This document shows positions 22,001-28,220 of a stretch of 39,611 nucleotides of DNA, piece after piece. Source of the DNA: a virus. Both the position numbers and the translations under genes were made by a program. How positions within the stretch are numbered: position 1 is the stretch's first letter; every line of letters begins with the position of its first letter. The notes below the pieces were generated by a model. That model was not told where the DNA came from and ran no database searches. It saw only the letters and a list, made by a program, of their open reading frames with translations. The stretch lies in the IMG/VR virus record IMGVR_UViG_3300035695_000012, positions 1-39,611 of that record; one strand, written 5' to 3'.

Positions 22001-24211
22001 TTAAATTCTCACTCTGCGGCGTATTCGCTGCGTGGCGTACATATCCTCTAGAGTGGATTTGTTGCCGGGTCCAACAATCAGCGGGCGTTCCGGCCTGACG
22101 ACATAGGCTTGCGGCTCGTTCTTCCAGGCAATGGCTGCCATTCTGGCGGCATCTGCCGGATGAGACGTATTGTGAACTATGGCCCCGTTAGAAAGGCTGA
22201 ACTCACCAATACTAGGAACGGTGAGACACCATGTATCTTCAATCTCCCGAAGCTTTCTTACGTGCTTTATAACGAGCCGATGCGGCTCGGTCCGCCCCGC
22301 GATCACGGTATGCCTGGACCTTGCAAAGCGGCGTGCAATAGACCTGAGAGTATCCCGATTTCCGAAGAAGGGCTTGGAAGGTATTTTTGCATTGTGGGCA
22401 TTCTCTTGGTTCGCGAGCCCAGACGTTCCATCCCTTTGATCGTTCGGCATGACGGCGATGCCAAAGACGCCCCTCTTCTGACCTGTGCCATGCTGCGGCG
22501 GCTTCGCGCGCATCCGCGCTGAATGTTCGTTTGGGCTGCCCGGCAAGCGTTTCGCGAAGGTGAACCGCAGCGGGAAGGCACTCCAAATTGTCGAGCTGGT
22601 TGTTGGTTCGATCTGCATCTCGATGGTGGATATGACAGCCATCGGGGATTGGGCCAAAAGCCACGCGCCAAACTTCGCGATGAAGGTACTTACCGCCTCT
22701 CTTGAAATATTTTTCAGTCGGGAAAATGCGGTAGAGGCCGCCGTCAAAATATTGCGTGAGGGGATCGAGACCGACTGGATTTGCGAACCCGGCGTCAGGC
22801 TCTCGGCGGATTTCCACCCGCTCTCCGTTTTGAATAAATGATCCGGCGTGCATCTCACCGAATAGCCGTCTGCGAACGCCACCTCCACAAGTGGGGCATT
22901 TTTCCAGGTGATCCGGGGATTGGTGTATCGCCTCCAGCCATATGACGTCAGAACCTCTCCTTCTGGGGGAAGGTTCATTATCTGACACGTTCCGTTACGC
23001 GTCAATATTTCTGTCTCGCCGGTGAAGCACCAATTATGCTTGGGGGCCATGCGGAAGGCTTTGCGGTCCTCATCGTATTCCCGCTCGTACTGCCTCAGCG
23101 CCTCGATGCCCTCGCGGCACTTGGTGGCGTCGAACCATGTGGTGGGGAGCATCTGGCGAACGGCCTGGATACCATCCTGAAGGCTAAGGTCGGGGACGAT
23201 AGAGAGGTTTTCCATGCCCAGATGTTCGGCCAATTGCTCGACCACGGCCTTTCCGGCGGCGGCCAAGGTCTTGGCCTTGGCGTCGTGGGGCAGGAAATGC
23301 CTACCATAATGGTAGGGTTTGGTCTTCACGACATGGGCGATCTCGGAAATCGAGGCTCCGGAGACGGCGTAAAAGTCGATGAAGTGGATTTCTCCACGGA
23401 TCACCTGATACCACCAGATGGCGGTGTCGTCGCGATAGCCCAGGTCCCATGCGGTGTAGGTCTGGAGCGCCGGATCGTAGGGGACATCACGGATGCGACC
23501 CTCTTCCCCGGCTTTCCGCATTTCCTTGCCGTAGAAGGCCCCGATGATGGCGGCCTCAAAGGAACACTCCATCTCCTGGAGCCACTGATCCTCGCTCATT
23601 CCCGCGCGAAGAGAGTTCATTTCGCTGGGGGGCAGGATGCCGCTCTCGGAGGCTTTCAGGAGAAGCGAGTACCATTCCCCGTGGCTGCGCTGGGCGGTGT
23701 CGTGGATTTCCCAGAACTGATTTTTGCCCTTTGGCGTGCCGAGGAACGTCGCCCATCCCTGCTTGTCGGCCAGGGCGGGTCGAAAAACCGAACCCCAGAC
23801 GGAGGGTTTGTAGTCCCCGAACTCATCGAGGGTGAGACCGTCGAAACCGAGACCACGGGCCGCGTCAGCATTGTCGGCTCCGAACAGCATGATGCGGCTG
23901 TCATTGATGAGATCAACGTAGAGTTCCGCTTCATTGGCCCGGCGGATGATCGGCTTGGCGAAGTGCTTCAGGTAGCCCCAAGCGACGGACTTGGCCTGAC
24001 TGCGGAACGGCGCGACATAGCCGAAGAGGGGATTGAACGTGGTCGCGGTGACGGCGGCTCTAATCTTGTCATTGATCGCCGCGACCGTTTTCCCGGCCCG
24101 CCGATGCACCACATTGCAGGCCCAGCGCTGAGTGCGGTTATGGAATGGAATAAAGGCCTTGCGGGGCGTGTAGTCGATGCGGATGATCGACTCTGACTTA
24201 CTGGATGTCAC
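22001..24211 (-). CDS. terL: Terminase large subunit interrupted by an intein
   Basis: DNA-packaging motor. The host protein (exteins) is 449 residues: Walker A RRAGKT (37-42), Walker B LTLDE (126-130), the first nuclease aspartate in AWDLGYRDDTAIW (D256), PHDAK (D310), and then HNW joined to TSHPADAARM. The third catalytic aspartate is in that last block. The intein occupies residues 395-681, between W394 and T682, so it splits the nuclease domain just before the last active-site motif. A functional motor therefore needs splicing. The start is GTG 24211, overlapping the small subunit by 14 bases; the stop is TAA at 22003-22001. After splicing the enzyme matches headful-type terminases in layout. 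The long middle of the intein frame is overlapped by the HNH gene. Confidence 0.9.
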   Translation of the reverse strand: MTSSKSESIIRIDYTPRKAFIPFHNRTQRWACNVVHRRAGKTVAAINDKIRAAVTATTFNPLFGYVAPFRSQAKSVAWGYLKHFAKPIIRRANEAELYVDLINDSRIMLFGADNADAARGLGFDGLTLDEFGDYKPSVWGSVFRPALADKQGWATFLGTPKGKNQFWEIHDTAQRSHGEWYSLLLKASESGILPPSEMNSLRAGMSEDQWLQEMECSFEAAIIGAFYGKEMRKAGEEGRIRDVPYDPALQTYTAWDLGYRDDTAIWWYQVIRGEIHFIDFYAVSGASISEIAHVVKTKPYHYGRHFLPHDAKAKTLAAAGKAVVEQLAEHLGMENLSIVPDLSLQDGIQAVRQMLPTTWFDATKCREGIEALRQYEREYDEDRKAFRMAPKHNWCFTGETEILTRNGTCQIMNLPPEGEVLTSYGWRRYTNPRITWKNAPLVEVAFADGYSVRCTPDHLFKTESGWKSAESLTPGSQIQSVSIPSRNILTAASTAFSRLKNISREAVSTFIAKFGAWLLAQSPMAVISTIEMQIEPTTSSTIWSAFPLRFTFAKRLPGSPNEHSARMRAKPPQHGTGQKRGVFGIAVMPNDQRDGTSGLANQENAHNAKIPSKPFFGNRDTLRSIARRFARSRHTVIAGRTEPHRLVIKHVRKLREIEDTWCLTVPSIGEFSLSNGAIVHNTSHPADAARMAAIAWKNEPQAYVVRPERPLIVGPGNKSTLEDMYATQRIRRRVRI
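22169..23029 (-). mobile_element. Intein in TerL (no in-frame endonuclease)
   Basis: An 861-base, 287-residue insertion. Block A starts with Cys1 in CFTGETEILTRNG; block B is GYSVRCTPDHLF with TPDH (TxxH), followed by the usual KTESGWKSAESLTPGSQI; the C-terminal part is DTWCLTVPSIGEFSLSNG and AIVHN, with the terminal His-Asn and a Thr as the first C-extein residue. These show a Hint domain able to splice. Block F has Cys where Asp is common, and the usual F-block His is not seen. The linker of about 150 residues in this frame lacks LAGLIDADG or HNH motifs. The homing nuclease lies in the -1 frame instead. Confidence 0.93.
22239..22988 (-). CDS. HNH homing endonuclease nested out of frame inside the intein
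   Basis: A 249-residue HNH nuclease in the -1 frame relative to TerL, on the same strand. Residues 102-138 (LHREVW, then FGPIPDGCHIHHRDADRTNN and QLDNLECLP) are a textbook HNH core. There are N-terminal CPTCGGG (31-37) and C-terminal CPQC ... YCTPLC (197-222) zinc-type cysteines, a YFDGGLYRIFPTEKY strand region and a W-H-R-S-E-E-G-R-L-W-H repeat region. The gene starts 41 bases after the intein Cys1 codon and its stop falls just before block F, so it fills the intein almost exactly. The start is GTG 22988 without a good ribosome site; an AGAAGGAGAGG sequence lies at 22964-22954, inside the gene. Expression could also be by frameshift. Confidence 0.9.
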   Translation of the reverse strand: MSDNEPSPRRRGSDVIWLEAIHQSPDHLEKCPTCGGGVRRRLFGEMHAGSFIQNGERVEIRREPDAGFANPVGLDPLTQYFDGGLYRIFPTEKYFKRGGKYLHREVWRVAFGPIPDGCHIHHRDADRTNNQLDNLECLPAAVHLRETLAGQPKRTFSADAREAAAAWHRSEEGRLWHRRHAERSKGWNVWAREPRECPQCKNTFQALLRKSGYSQVYCTPLCKVQAYRDRGADRAASARYKARKKASGD

Positions 24212-24497
24212 TTCCGCCCCAGATGATCTTGGTGACCGCCGCCACTTCGGCCTTATGCTCCACGCGCGAGAGCTTCGGGATGCGGTATTCGATCAGCTCG
24301 GCGAGGCATCCGAAGGCGGCTTTCGGGCCTTCCTTCTGGTAGATTTCATCCAGCCAGAGTTGCAGGCGGTCGGCGTTCTGATCGATGAGGTTGGCGATGG
24401 CTTCGCGGGCGTGCCTGACCTCGGGAGCCACGGCCTTGCCCTTGGCGACGACGCCGGGGACGCCGCGCTTCTTGTCGGAATGGGAGATGAAGGCCAT
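24198..24497 (-). CDS. Probable terminase small subunit
   Basis: A 99-residue helical product (PEVRHAREAIANLIDQNADR, LQLWLDEIYQKEGPKAAFGC, AELIEYRIPKLSRVE). This sequence style, 'REAIANLIDxNAxxLQxWLDEI', is often seen directly upstream of large terminases and would recognise the pac site. The ATG at 24497 overlaps the upstream stop (TGATG); its end overlaps the GTG start of terL by 14 bases. Assigned by position and size; no defined helix-turn-helix can be pointed out with certainty. Confidence 0.65.
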   Translation of the reverse strand: MAFISHSDKKRGVPGVVAKGKAVAPEVRHAREAIANLIDQNADRLQLWLDEIYQKEGPKAAFGCLAELIEYRIPKLSRVEHKAEVAAVTKIIWGGSDIQ

Positions 24498-24652
24498 CAG
24501 GGCTTTCCGAGGAGTTTGCCGAGCTTCTTGGCCTTGTCGGCGGCAGCGAAGTCCTTCCCGACCGAGACAGGAACGCCGGCCTTCTTCGCGAACTTCGGAT
24601 CGTGGGCGACGGCCTCCATGAACCGGTGCTGTTTCGGGCTCACCGAGGGCAT
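24497..24652 (-). CDS. Small basic protein, DUF3008-like style
   Basis: A 51-residue basic product, MPSVSPKQHRFMEAVAHDPK then FAKKAGVPVSVGKDFAAADK and a KKLGKLLGKP end. The 'SxKQxRFMxAxAH...GVPxxVGxDFxxADK' pattern occurs in many small phage proteins near terminase genes; the function is unknown. It is coupled by TGATG to both the gene before and the small terminase. It is too short to be found by length cutoffs. Confidence 0.7.
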   Translation of the reverse strand: MPSVSPKQHRFMEAVAHDPKFAKKAGVPVSVGKDFAAADKAKKLGKLLGKP

Positions 24653-24825
24653 CAGGGCTTTCCGAACTTGAGGGGTTTGGTGGTGAGCAGCAGGGCCAGC
24701 TTCCGGGCTTTCGCCGCGCCATTCAGGCGGTTGGCGATCTGAAGGCGAGCCGGCCCCATGGGAACCATGCGCGGTTTGCGCAGCGCCGGATCGAGGGGGG
24801 CAGCAGCCTGGAATGTACTCGCCAT
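24652..24825 (-). CDS. Small basic protein at head of packaging operon
   Basis: A 57-residue, strongly basic product (MASTFQAAAPLDPALRKPRM ... LLLTTKPLKFGKP). The stop overlaps the next ATG (TGATG). The ATG at 24825 is preferred because the in-frame region above it is not protein-like. An AGGGA sequence lies about 15 bases upstream, which is a weak ribosome site. The function is unknown; a DNA-binding role would fit its charge. Confidence 0.55.
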   Translation of the reverse strand: MASTFQAAAPLDPALRKPRMVPMGPARLQIANRLNGAAKARKLALLLTTKPLKFGKP

Positions 24826-25064
24826 GCTGACGAAGCTAATCCCTAGCGGCCCGGTTGGCAATCGGATAGGCTTGGCGTGCTGCCGCAGGGCCTAACCATC
24901 CTGCGCGTAGACCGGCTATCGTGGCCTGGGATTGCTGCCGAAAGGTGGTGATCCTGGGGGGTTACTCGGCGTGTCGGACGGCAGCATTCGCTCAAGAGCA
25001 GCATCGATCATGGATCGGTAAACGGCGACCGCTGTAGAGCCAGGGGCAAGTTTTTGGACATGCC
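24826..25064. other. Gap between sugar cassette and packaging genes; possible short ORF
   Basis: This 239-base gap has no gene of normal size. A leftward 31-codon frame, ATG 25011 to TAG 24916 (MIDAALERMLPSDTPSNPPG...), extends to a TTG at 25074 and looks protein-like. It has no clear ribosome site, so I do not call it a gene. The part from 24826 to 24915 would be the natural place for a promoter of the packaging and head genes, but I can point to no convincing -35/-10 pair. Confidence 0.4.
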
Positions 25065-25691
25065 TTAAACCCAATGGTCGAGGAGCCATCTCTCTGATAT
25101 TTCATGCATTTTTTCGTGCCCGTGGAAGTAGCAGATGCGGGTGTCGAGGAGGCCGGTTTCGCGGACGCCGGGCAGCACGCCGCCCTTCCACGAGCGGACA
25201 TGGCCAGGGAAGAGGTCATCGATGTAGTCGTGGGGTTGGCGGCGCATCCAGATCATGTCGTTGGAGCCGTCGTGGCGGGTCCAGATGTGGCTGTGGCCTG
25301 CGGGTACGAGGCAGACGCCGTTGCAGGCCATGTAGGGGCTGTTGGGATCGCGTGGGAGAGCGAGTTTCGGGCTGGTGAGGGCGTACGCGGCCAGGTGGTC
25401 GATATTTCCGGTGATGACGGTGTCGAGGCCCATGATGATCTGGGGTTCGTTCAGTTCGTAGAGCTGGATGCAGCTTGCGTAGCCGGGCTCGGGATCGTCG
25501 AGGAGGCGGTGCTCGATCTGGGCGTGAGCGTAGGTGCGGTGTTTCTCGGACCAGACGAGGAAGCGGAAGGGCTCTGAGAGGTTGCGCTGGCAGCCCCGGT
25601 AGAGCTTTTCGACCCATGACTCATCGTACATGGTGGAGAAGTCATAGCTTTTCGGGTTCGAATTCCAAAACTGTGTGCAGATGGAGATCAC
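25065..25691 (-). CDS. Phage glycosyltransferase-like protein (GT-A type)
   Basis: A 208-residue product. It has LYELNEPQIIMGLDTVITGN (an acidic 'D-x-V' strand that resembles the GT-A metal-site region), ACNGVCLVPAGHSHIWTRHD and ICYFHGHEKMHEISERWLLD. The closing 'FHGxxKxHE' motif is found in small glycosyltransferase-like proteins of phages and bacteria. It could add a sugar to host surface polysaccharide, virion protein or DNA. The start is GTG 25691, overlapping the stop of the small gene before (GTGA). It forms a cassette with the upstream acyltransferase. Confidence 0.7.
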   Translation of the reverse strand: MISICTQFWNSNPKSYDFSTMYDESWVEKLYRGCQRNLSEPFRFLVWSEKHRTYAHAQIEHRLLDDPEPGYASCIQLYELNEPQIIMGLDTVITGNIDHLAAYALTSPKLALPRDPNSPYMACNGVCLVPAGHSHIWTRHDGSNDMIWMRRQPHDYIDDLFPGHVRSWKGGVLPGVRETGLLDTRICYFHGHEKMHEISERWLLDHWV

Positions 25692-25903
25692 TCGGCGCGT
25701 CCCGCGTCGTACCCGTCGCCAAACGCTTCCCGCTCACGTGCCCTGATGAAGGGCTCCATGGCCTCGATGGCGATACGCGCCAGCAACTCTAGATGAGTGG
25801 ATGTCCAGACCACATCGCCACCCAAGCGGTTGTTTTCCTGTTCCCATTGTTGATGAGCATCGAGCATGGCGCGGCCAACCCTTTCAACCATCTCGCTGCT
25901 CAT
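25688..25903 (-). CDS. Small helical protein in sugar cassette
   Basis: A 71-residue product (MSSEMVERVGRAMLDAHQQW ... AREREAFGDGYDAGRAE). It is helical and acidic; the 'MVERVARAMxxA' opening and 'AxREAFxDGYxAG' end are frequent in small accessory proteins of phages with Alphaproteobacterial hosts. It overlaps its neighbours on both sides by four bases (ATGA and GTGA), which fixes start and end. Function unknown. Confidence 0.7.
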   Translation of the reverse strand: MSSEMVERVGRAMLDAHQQWEQENNRLGGDVVWTSTHLELLARIAIEAMEPFIRAREREAFGDGYDAGRAE

Positions 25904-26469
25904 CGGACGTACCTCATGCGTCTGGACTGCCAGTCCTTGGGCTTTTCGAGGAGGTTGCCGTCTCTCGTCAGCACCATGCCTGCGGGGACGTCGCGGGTGA
26001 CGCAGACGTTGGCGCAGATGAAGGCTCCGGCTCCGATCCGGACGCCCGGCACGACCACCACATGGGCTCCCAGGGTAGCTCCGTCCTCGATGACGATGAC
26101 CTTCCTTCCCCCGACGATCAGGGCCTCGTAGTCGAAGCCCTCCTTCGATGTCGCGGGCCACATATCGTTGGCGAGGCAGACCAGCGGACCCAGGAACACA
26201 TCGTTGCCGACCTCGATGCCGGGGCCGATATCGACCGAAGGCCGGGCGATGCAGCCGTTCCCGAGGACGCAGCCATCGAGGCTGACGTGCGGGGCGATGT
26301 TGCAATCCTTGCCGATCCTGGCTCCTCGGGTGATCGAGGCATATTGCCAGATGCGTGACCCATCCCCGATGGAACAGGTCGGCTCCACGTAGGCCAGGGG
26401 ATGGACGAAGGAAGATGGAACCCACGCCTCCACCACACTGCCACGCCAGTCGTACACATCTTGGCTCAT
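25900..26469 (-). CDS. Left-handed beta-helix acyltransferase (sugar O/N-acetyltransferase type)
   Basis: A 189-residue product built of hexapeptide repeats: IGDGSRIWQYASITRGARIG, KDCNIAPHVSLDGCVLGNGC, VDIGPGIEVGNDVFLGPLVC, VVVVPGVRIGAGAFICANVC. They are followed by a C-terminal helix and SRRMRYVR. This is the fold of acetyl-CoA dependent sugar transferases of O-antigen and nucleotide-sugar pathways. Phage copies can alter host surface sugars (serotype conversion or superinfection exclusion), which is an inference. A GGGGA ribosome site lies nine bases before the ATG. It is the first gene of the cassette after a 108-base gap that carries a TGTGA...TCACA repeat. Confidence 0.8.
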   Translation of the reverse strand: MSQDVYDWRGSVVEAWVPSSFVHPLAYVEPTCSIGDGSRIWQYASITRGARIGKDCNIAPHVSLDGCVLGNGCIARPSVDIGPGIEVGNDVFLGPLVCLANDMWPATSKEGFDYEALIVGGRKVIVIEDGATLGAHVVVVPGVRIGAGAFICANVCVTRDVPAGMVLTRDGNLLEKPKDWQSRRMRYVR

Positions 26470-26482
26470 CGAATCCCCGCTA

Positions 26483-26499
26483 TGTGATATTTTCTCACA
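26483..26499 (-). promoter_or_regulatory. TGTGA-N7-TCACA inverted repeat upstream of acyltransferase
   Basis: TGTGA and TCACA arms with an AT-rich 7-base spacer, 14 to 30 bases upstream of the acyltransferase ATG. It resembles a CRP/FNR-type half-site pair but has a spacer one base longer than the E. coli CRP site. The same gap has a CCCCAG/CTGGGG hairpin at 26,543-26,559 without a U-tract. A role as operator for the sugar cassette is a guess. Confidence 0.35.
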
Positions 26500-26577
26500 A
26501 AGGCATCGGCGCTATTAACATTTCCCGCGAACCCCTGTAGACCCCCAGCCTATCTGGGGACTGAGCTTCTCCAGCCC

Positions 26578-26790
26578 TCAGCGGAAACCAGATGGCTTCT
26601 TCGCTTCCGGCATATCCCCGATCTTGCCGGAGAAGAACCTCCCGCTCTTCCCCTCCTTCACCCAACTGACGATCTCCATCATCCGTCCATCCGGCAAGCA
26701 GAGCTGCCCGGTGTACTCCGGCTGCGTATCCTTCTGCCGCCGCTGATTGCGGAACAGAACCCACGTGCCGGGTCTCAAATCAATCGCCAT
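26578..26790 (-). CDS. Small hypothetical protein (DUF736-like style)
   Basis: A 70-residue beta-rich product, MAIDLRPGTWVLFRNQRRQK then DTQPEYTGQLCLPDGRMMEI and VSWVKEGKSGRFFSGKIGD. The arrangement 'KDTxPDYTGxxxxDGxxxxxxxWxKxxxxGxFxS' is common in short proteins of proteobacteria and phages, with a single-domain beta fold; function unknown. No Shine-Dalgarno is seen. A TTGTCA-N17-TAGGGT promoter-like pair (26,825-26,797) puts the expected transcript start at the ATG itself, so the mRNA may be leaderless. Confidence 0.7.
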   Translation of the reverse strand: MAIDLRPGTWVLFRNQRRQKDTQPEYTGQLCLPDGRMMEIVSWVKEGKSGRFFSGKIGDMPEAKKPSGFR

Positions 26791-27103
26791 GCCAGAACCC
26801 TACACTGTAGGCAGCAGCATGACAAGCGGGAAGTACACCCCATTTGTGTGGTGGGGGCATAACCACATCCTGACCCCCCCGTCGGGATCGAAGGCCGGGT
26901 GGGTCCTTCCCTCTCACCCTCCTGGCTGGAGAGGCTTCCAGCTGAGATTTACACACGTACGCCAGGCGCGTGTGAGCTGGTGTCGGTGCGGTGCGTGAGT
27001 GTGTCAGTTAGCCATGTGGCTATGTGCTGCACCGAGTGAGGGTATGCATAAATGCATAGCTGGATACCCATATTCCCGCTGAATGCACATGCCGCCCGGA
27101 TGG
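26791..27103. other. Non-coding stretch rich in inverted repeats
   Basis: I see no credible gene in these 313 bases. Four inverted repeats are present: TGTGGT/ACCACA (26,847-26,867), CACACG/CGTGTG (26,952-26,974), AGCCA-TG-TGGCT (27,010-27,021) and TATGCAT-AA-ATGCATA (27,043-27,058), as well as GT-rich runs around 26,970-27,010. Such a cluster suggests a regulatory or replication region. The rightward frame at 26,747-26,998 does not look like protein. Confidence 0.45.
27043..27058. promoter_or_regulatory. TATGCAT-AA-ATGCATA palindrome
   Basis: A 16-base palindrome with 7-base arms in the non-coding stretch downstream of the 27.1-27.3 kb gene. Its arms are close to those of the repeat at 27,416-27,434 (TATGTAT), so both may be operators for the same dimeric repressor. 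The protein is not identified; the Cro-like product at 32,976-33,182 is a candidate. Confidence 0.4.
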
Positions 27104-27316
27104 TCAGGCAGATAGCTCTTGCGATCTCCAGCGCTTGAGGGCTCTGAGGCGTCCTAGCTGGCTGTAGAAGGCTGGTGAGTGTCTTGGGATGCCCTTGCCG
27201 GCTTTCCCGCCGCGTGAGGCCTGCTCTCGGGTCAGGACATTACCCTTGTGCGTGGCTTGCTTCTCTTCGTCTGGCGTGAGGAGCCAGAGGCCTTCTTGTT
27301 CATCGAAGTAGGGCAA
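27104..27316 (-). CDS. Small basic protein, first gene of leftward operon
   Basis: A 70-residue product (MPYFDEQEGLWLLTPDEEKQ ... RLRALKRWRSQELSA). It has a KGG-like basic patch, SRGGKAGKG, and a basic C-terminal helix, as seen in small DNA-associated or stress proteins. The start would be a TTG at 27316; no ATG exists in frame, which lowers confidence. It is divergent from the 27.5 kb rightward operon, and together they flank a promoter region of about 180 bases. Confidence 0.5.
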   Translation of the reverse strand: MPYFDEQEGLWLLTPDEEKQATHKGNVLTREQASRGGKAGKGIPRHSPAFYSQLGRLRALKRWRSQELSA

Positions 27317-27397
27317 GGATCAGGCTTTCCGAGGTGCGCGGCACAGGCTCAGTCATGCCTCAAACCTACCACTCGCCAGGCCACGTACAAATAGCTG

Positions 27398-27434
27398 TTG
27401 CATGGGCTCTGTATGTATGTATGATGGATACATA
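27398..27434 (+). promoter_or_regulatory. Rightward promoter with overlapping operator
   Basis: A TTGCAT hexamer (27,398-27,403), 16 bases, and TATGAT (27,420-27,425) form a sigma70-like promoter about 75 bases before the first rightward gene. An inverted repeat TATGTAT-GATGG-ATACATA (27,416-27,434) covers the -10 region, preceded by a tandem TATG run. The overlap suggests repression. Motif match is by eye. Confidence 0.5.
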
Positions 27435-27500
27435 GAGACAGAGCAATCACGCTCCCCTGACTAATCACCCCTATGGATGACGGATAGAGGAGATACCGAC

Positions 27501-27635
27501 ATGACCAATGAGAAAGCCCCACGCGGATTCGAAGCGCGCCGCCTCTGGATTCTGGAAGAGGCCGAGCGCCTGTGCACTCCCGCGTGCTTCACGCCGCGCT
27601 GGCAGCGTCTCTATGGGCGCAAGGGTGCGGCATGA
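27501..27635 (+). CDS. 44-residue basic protein, first gene of rightward operon
   Basis: A short gene for MTNEKAPRGFEARRLWILEE then AERLCTPACFTPRWQRLYGR and KGAA. The ATG has a good AGAGGAG site about 10 bases upstream. Its stop overlaps the next ATG as ATGA, so it is coupled to the methylase-like gene. The product has two cysteines and a net positive charge. No family is recognised; it may be a small regulator. Confidence 0.65.
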   Translation: MTNEKAPRGFEARRLWILEEAERLCTPACFTPRWQRLYGRKGAA

Positions 27636-28207
27636 ACGTCCTGATCGCCTGCGAATTCTCTGGCGTGGTGCGCGATGCATTTCGTCGCCTGGGTCATGAG
27701 GCGTGGTCTTCCGACCTTGGGGGCATCGAGCCCGAGGGCGAGTGGCCGAACTATCACCTTGAAGGCGACTGCCGCTGGTGGCTTGATGGCTCGCGAGGCC
27801 CTTGTCGTCAATGGGATTTGATGATTGCTCATCCGCCCTGCACCCATCTGGCGGTCAGCGGCGCGCGGTGGTTCAAGGACAAACTCCCCGAGCAAGCTGA
27901 GGCTCTGGATTTCGTGCGCGCCTTGATGGCCGCGCCAATCCCCCGCAAATGCATCGAGAACCCGATCTCGATCATCAGTTCGCGCATTCGCAAACCAGAC
28001 CAGATCATCCAGCCGTGGATGTTCGGGCACGGTGAGACCAAGGCGACGTGCCTTTGGCTTGATGGGCTAATGCCGCTCAGGCCCACAGAAATCGTCTCAG
28101 GCCGCGAGGCGCGCGTTCACCGGATGCCGCCAAGCCCGGACCGCTGGAAAGAACGCTCTCGCACGTTGCCTGGCATCGCAAAGGCCATGGCTGAACAGTG
28201 GGGGTGA
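27632..28207 (+). CDS. DNA cytosine methyltransferase-like protein
   Basis: A 191-residue product common in phages. It has a motif I-like opening (MNVLIACEFSGVVRDAFRRL), MIAHPPCTHLAVSGARW with Pro-Pro-Cys at 68-70, RKCIENPISI with Glu-Asn-Pro at 109-111, and PWMFGHGETKATCLWLDGL. PPC and ENP are motifs IV and VI of C5-cytosine methyltransferases. However, it is short and lacks the usual target-recognition domain, so the reaction is uncertain. It could protect phage DNA from host restriction. The ATG at 27632 overlaps the stop of the gene before. Confidence 0.75.
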   Translation: MNVLIACEFSGVVRDAFRRLGHEAWSSDLGGIEPEGEWPNYHLEGDCRWWLDGSRGPCRQWDLMIAHPPCTHLAVSGARWFKDKLPEQAEALDFVRALMAAPIPRKCIENPISIISSRIRKPDQIIQPWMFGHGETKATCLWLDGLMPLRPTEIVSGREARVHRMPPSPDRWKERSRTLPGIAKAMAEQWG

Positions 28208-28220
28208 CAATCCCATCCAC

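Noticed and set aside
25651-25680. GGTTCGAATTCC sequence reminiscent of a tRNA T-arm
   Set aside because: It lies inside the glycosyltransferase gene and no cloverleaf can be drawn around it. I saw no tRNA gene in the window.
26747-26998. Rightward 83-codon frame near the repeat-rich gap
   Set aside because: It overlaps the leftward 70-residue gene, has no ribosome site and contains unlikely runs (HPPGWRG, WCRCG).
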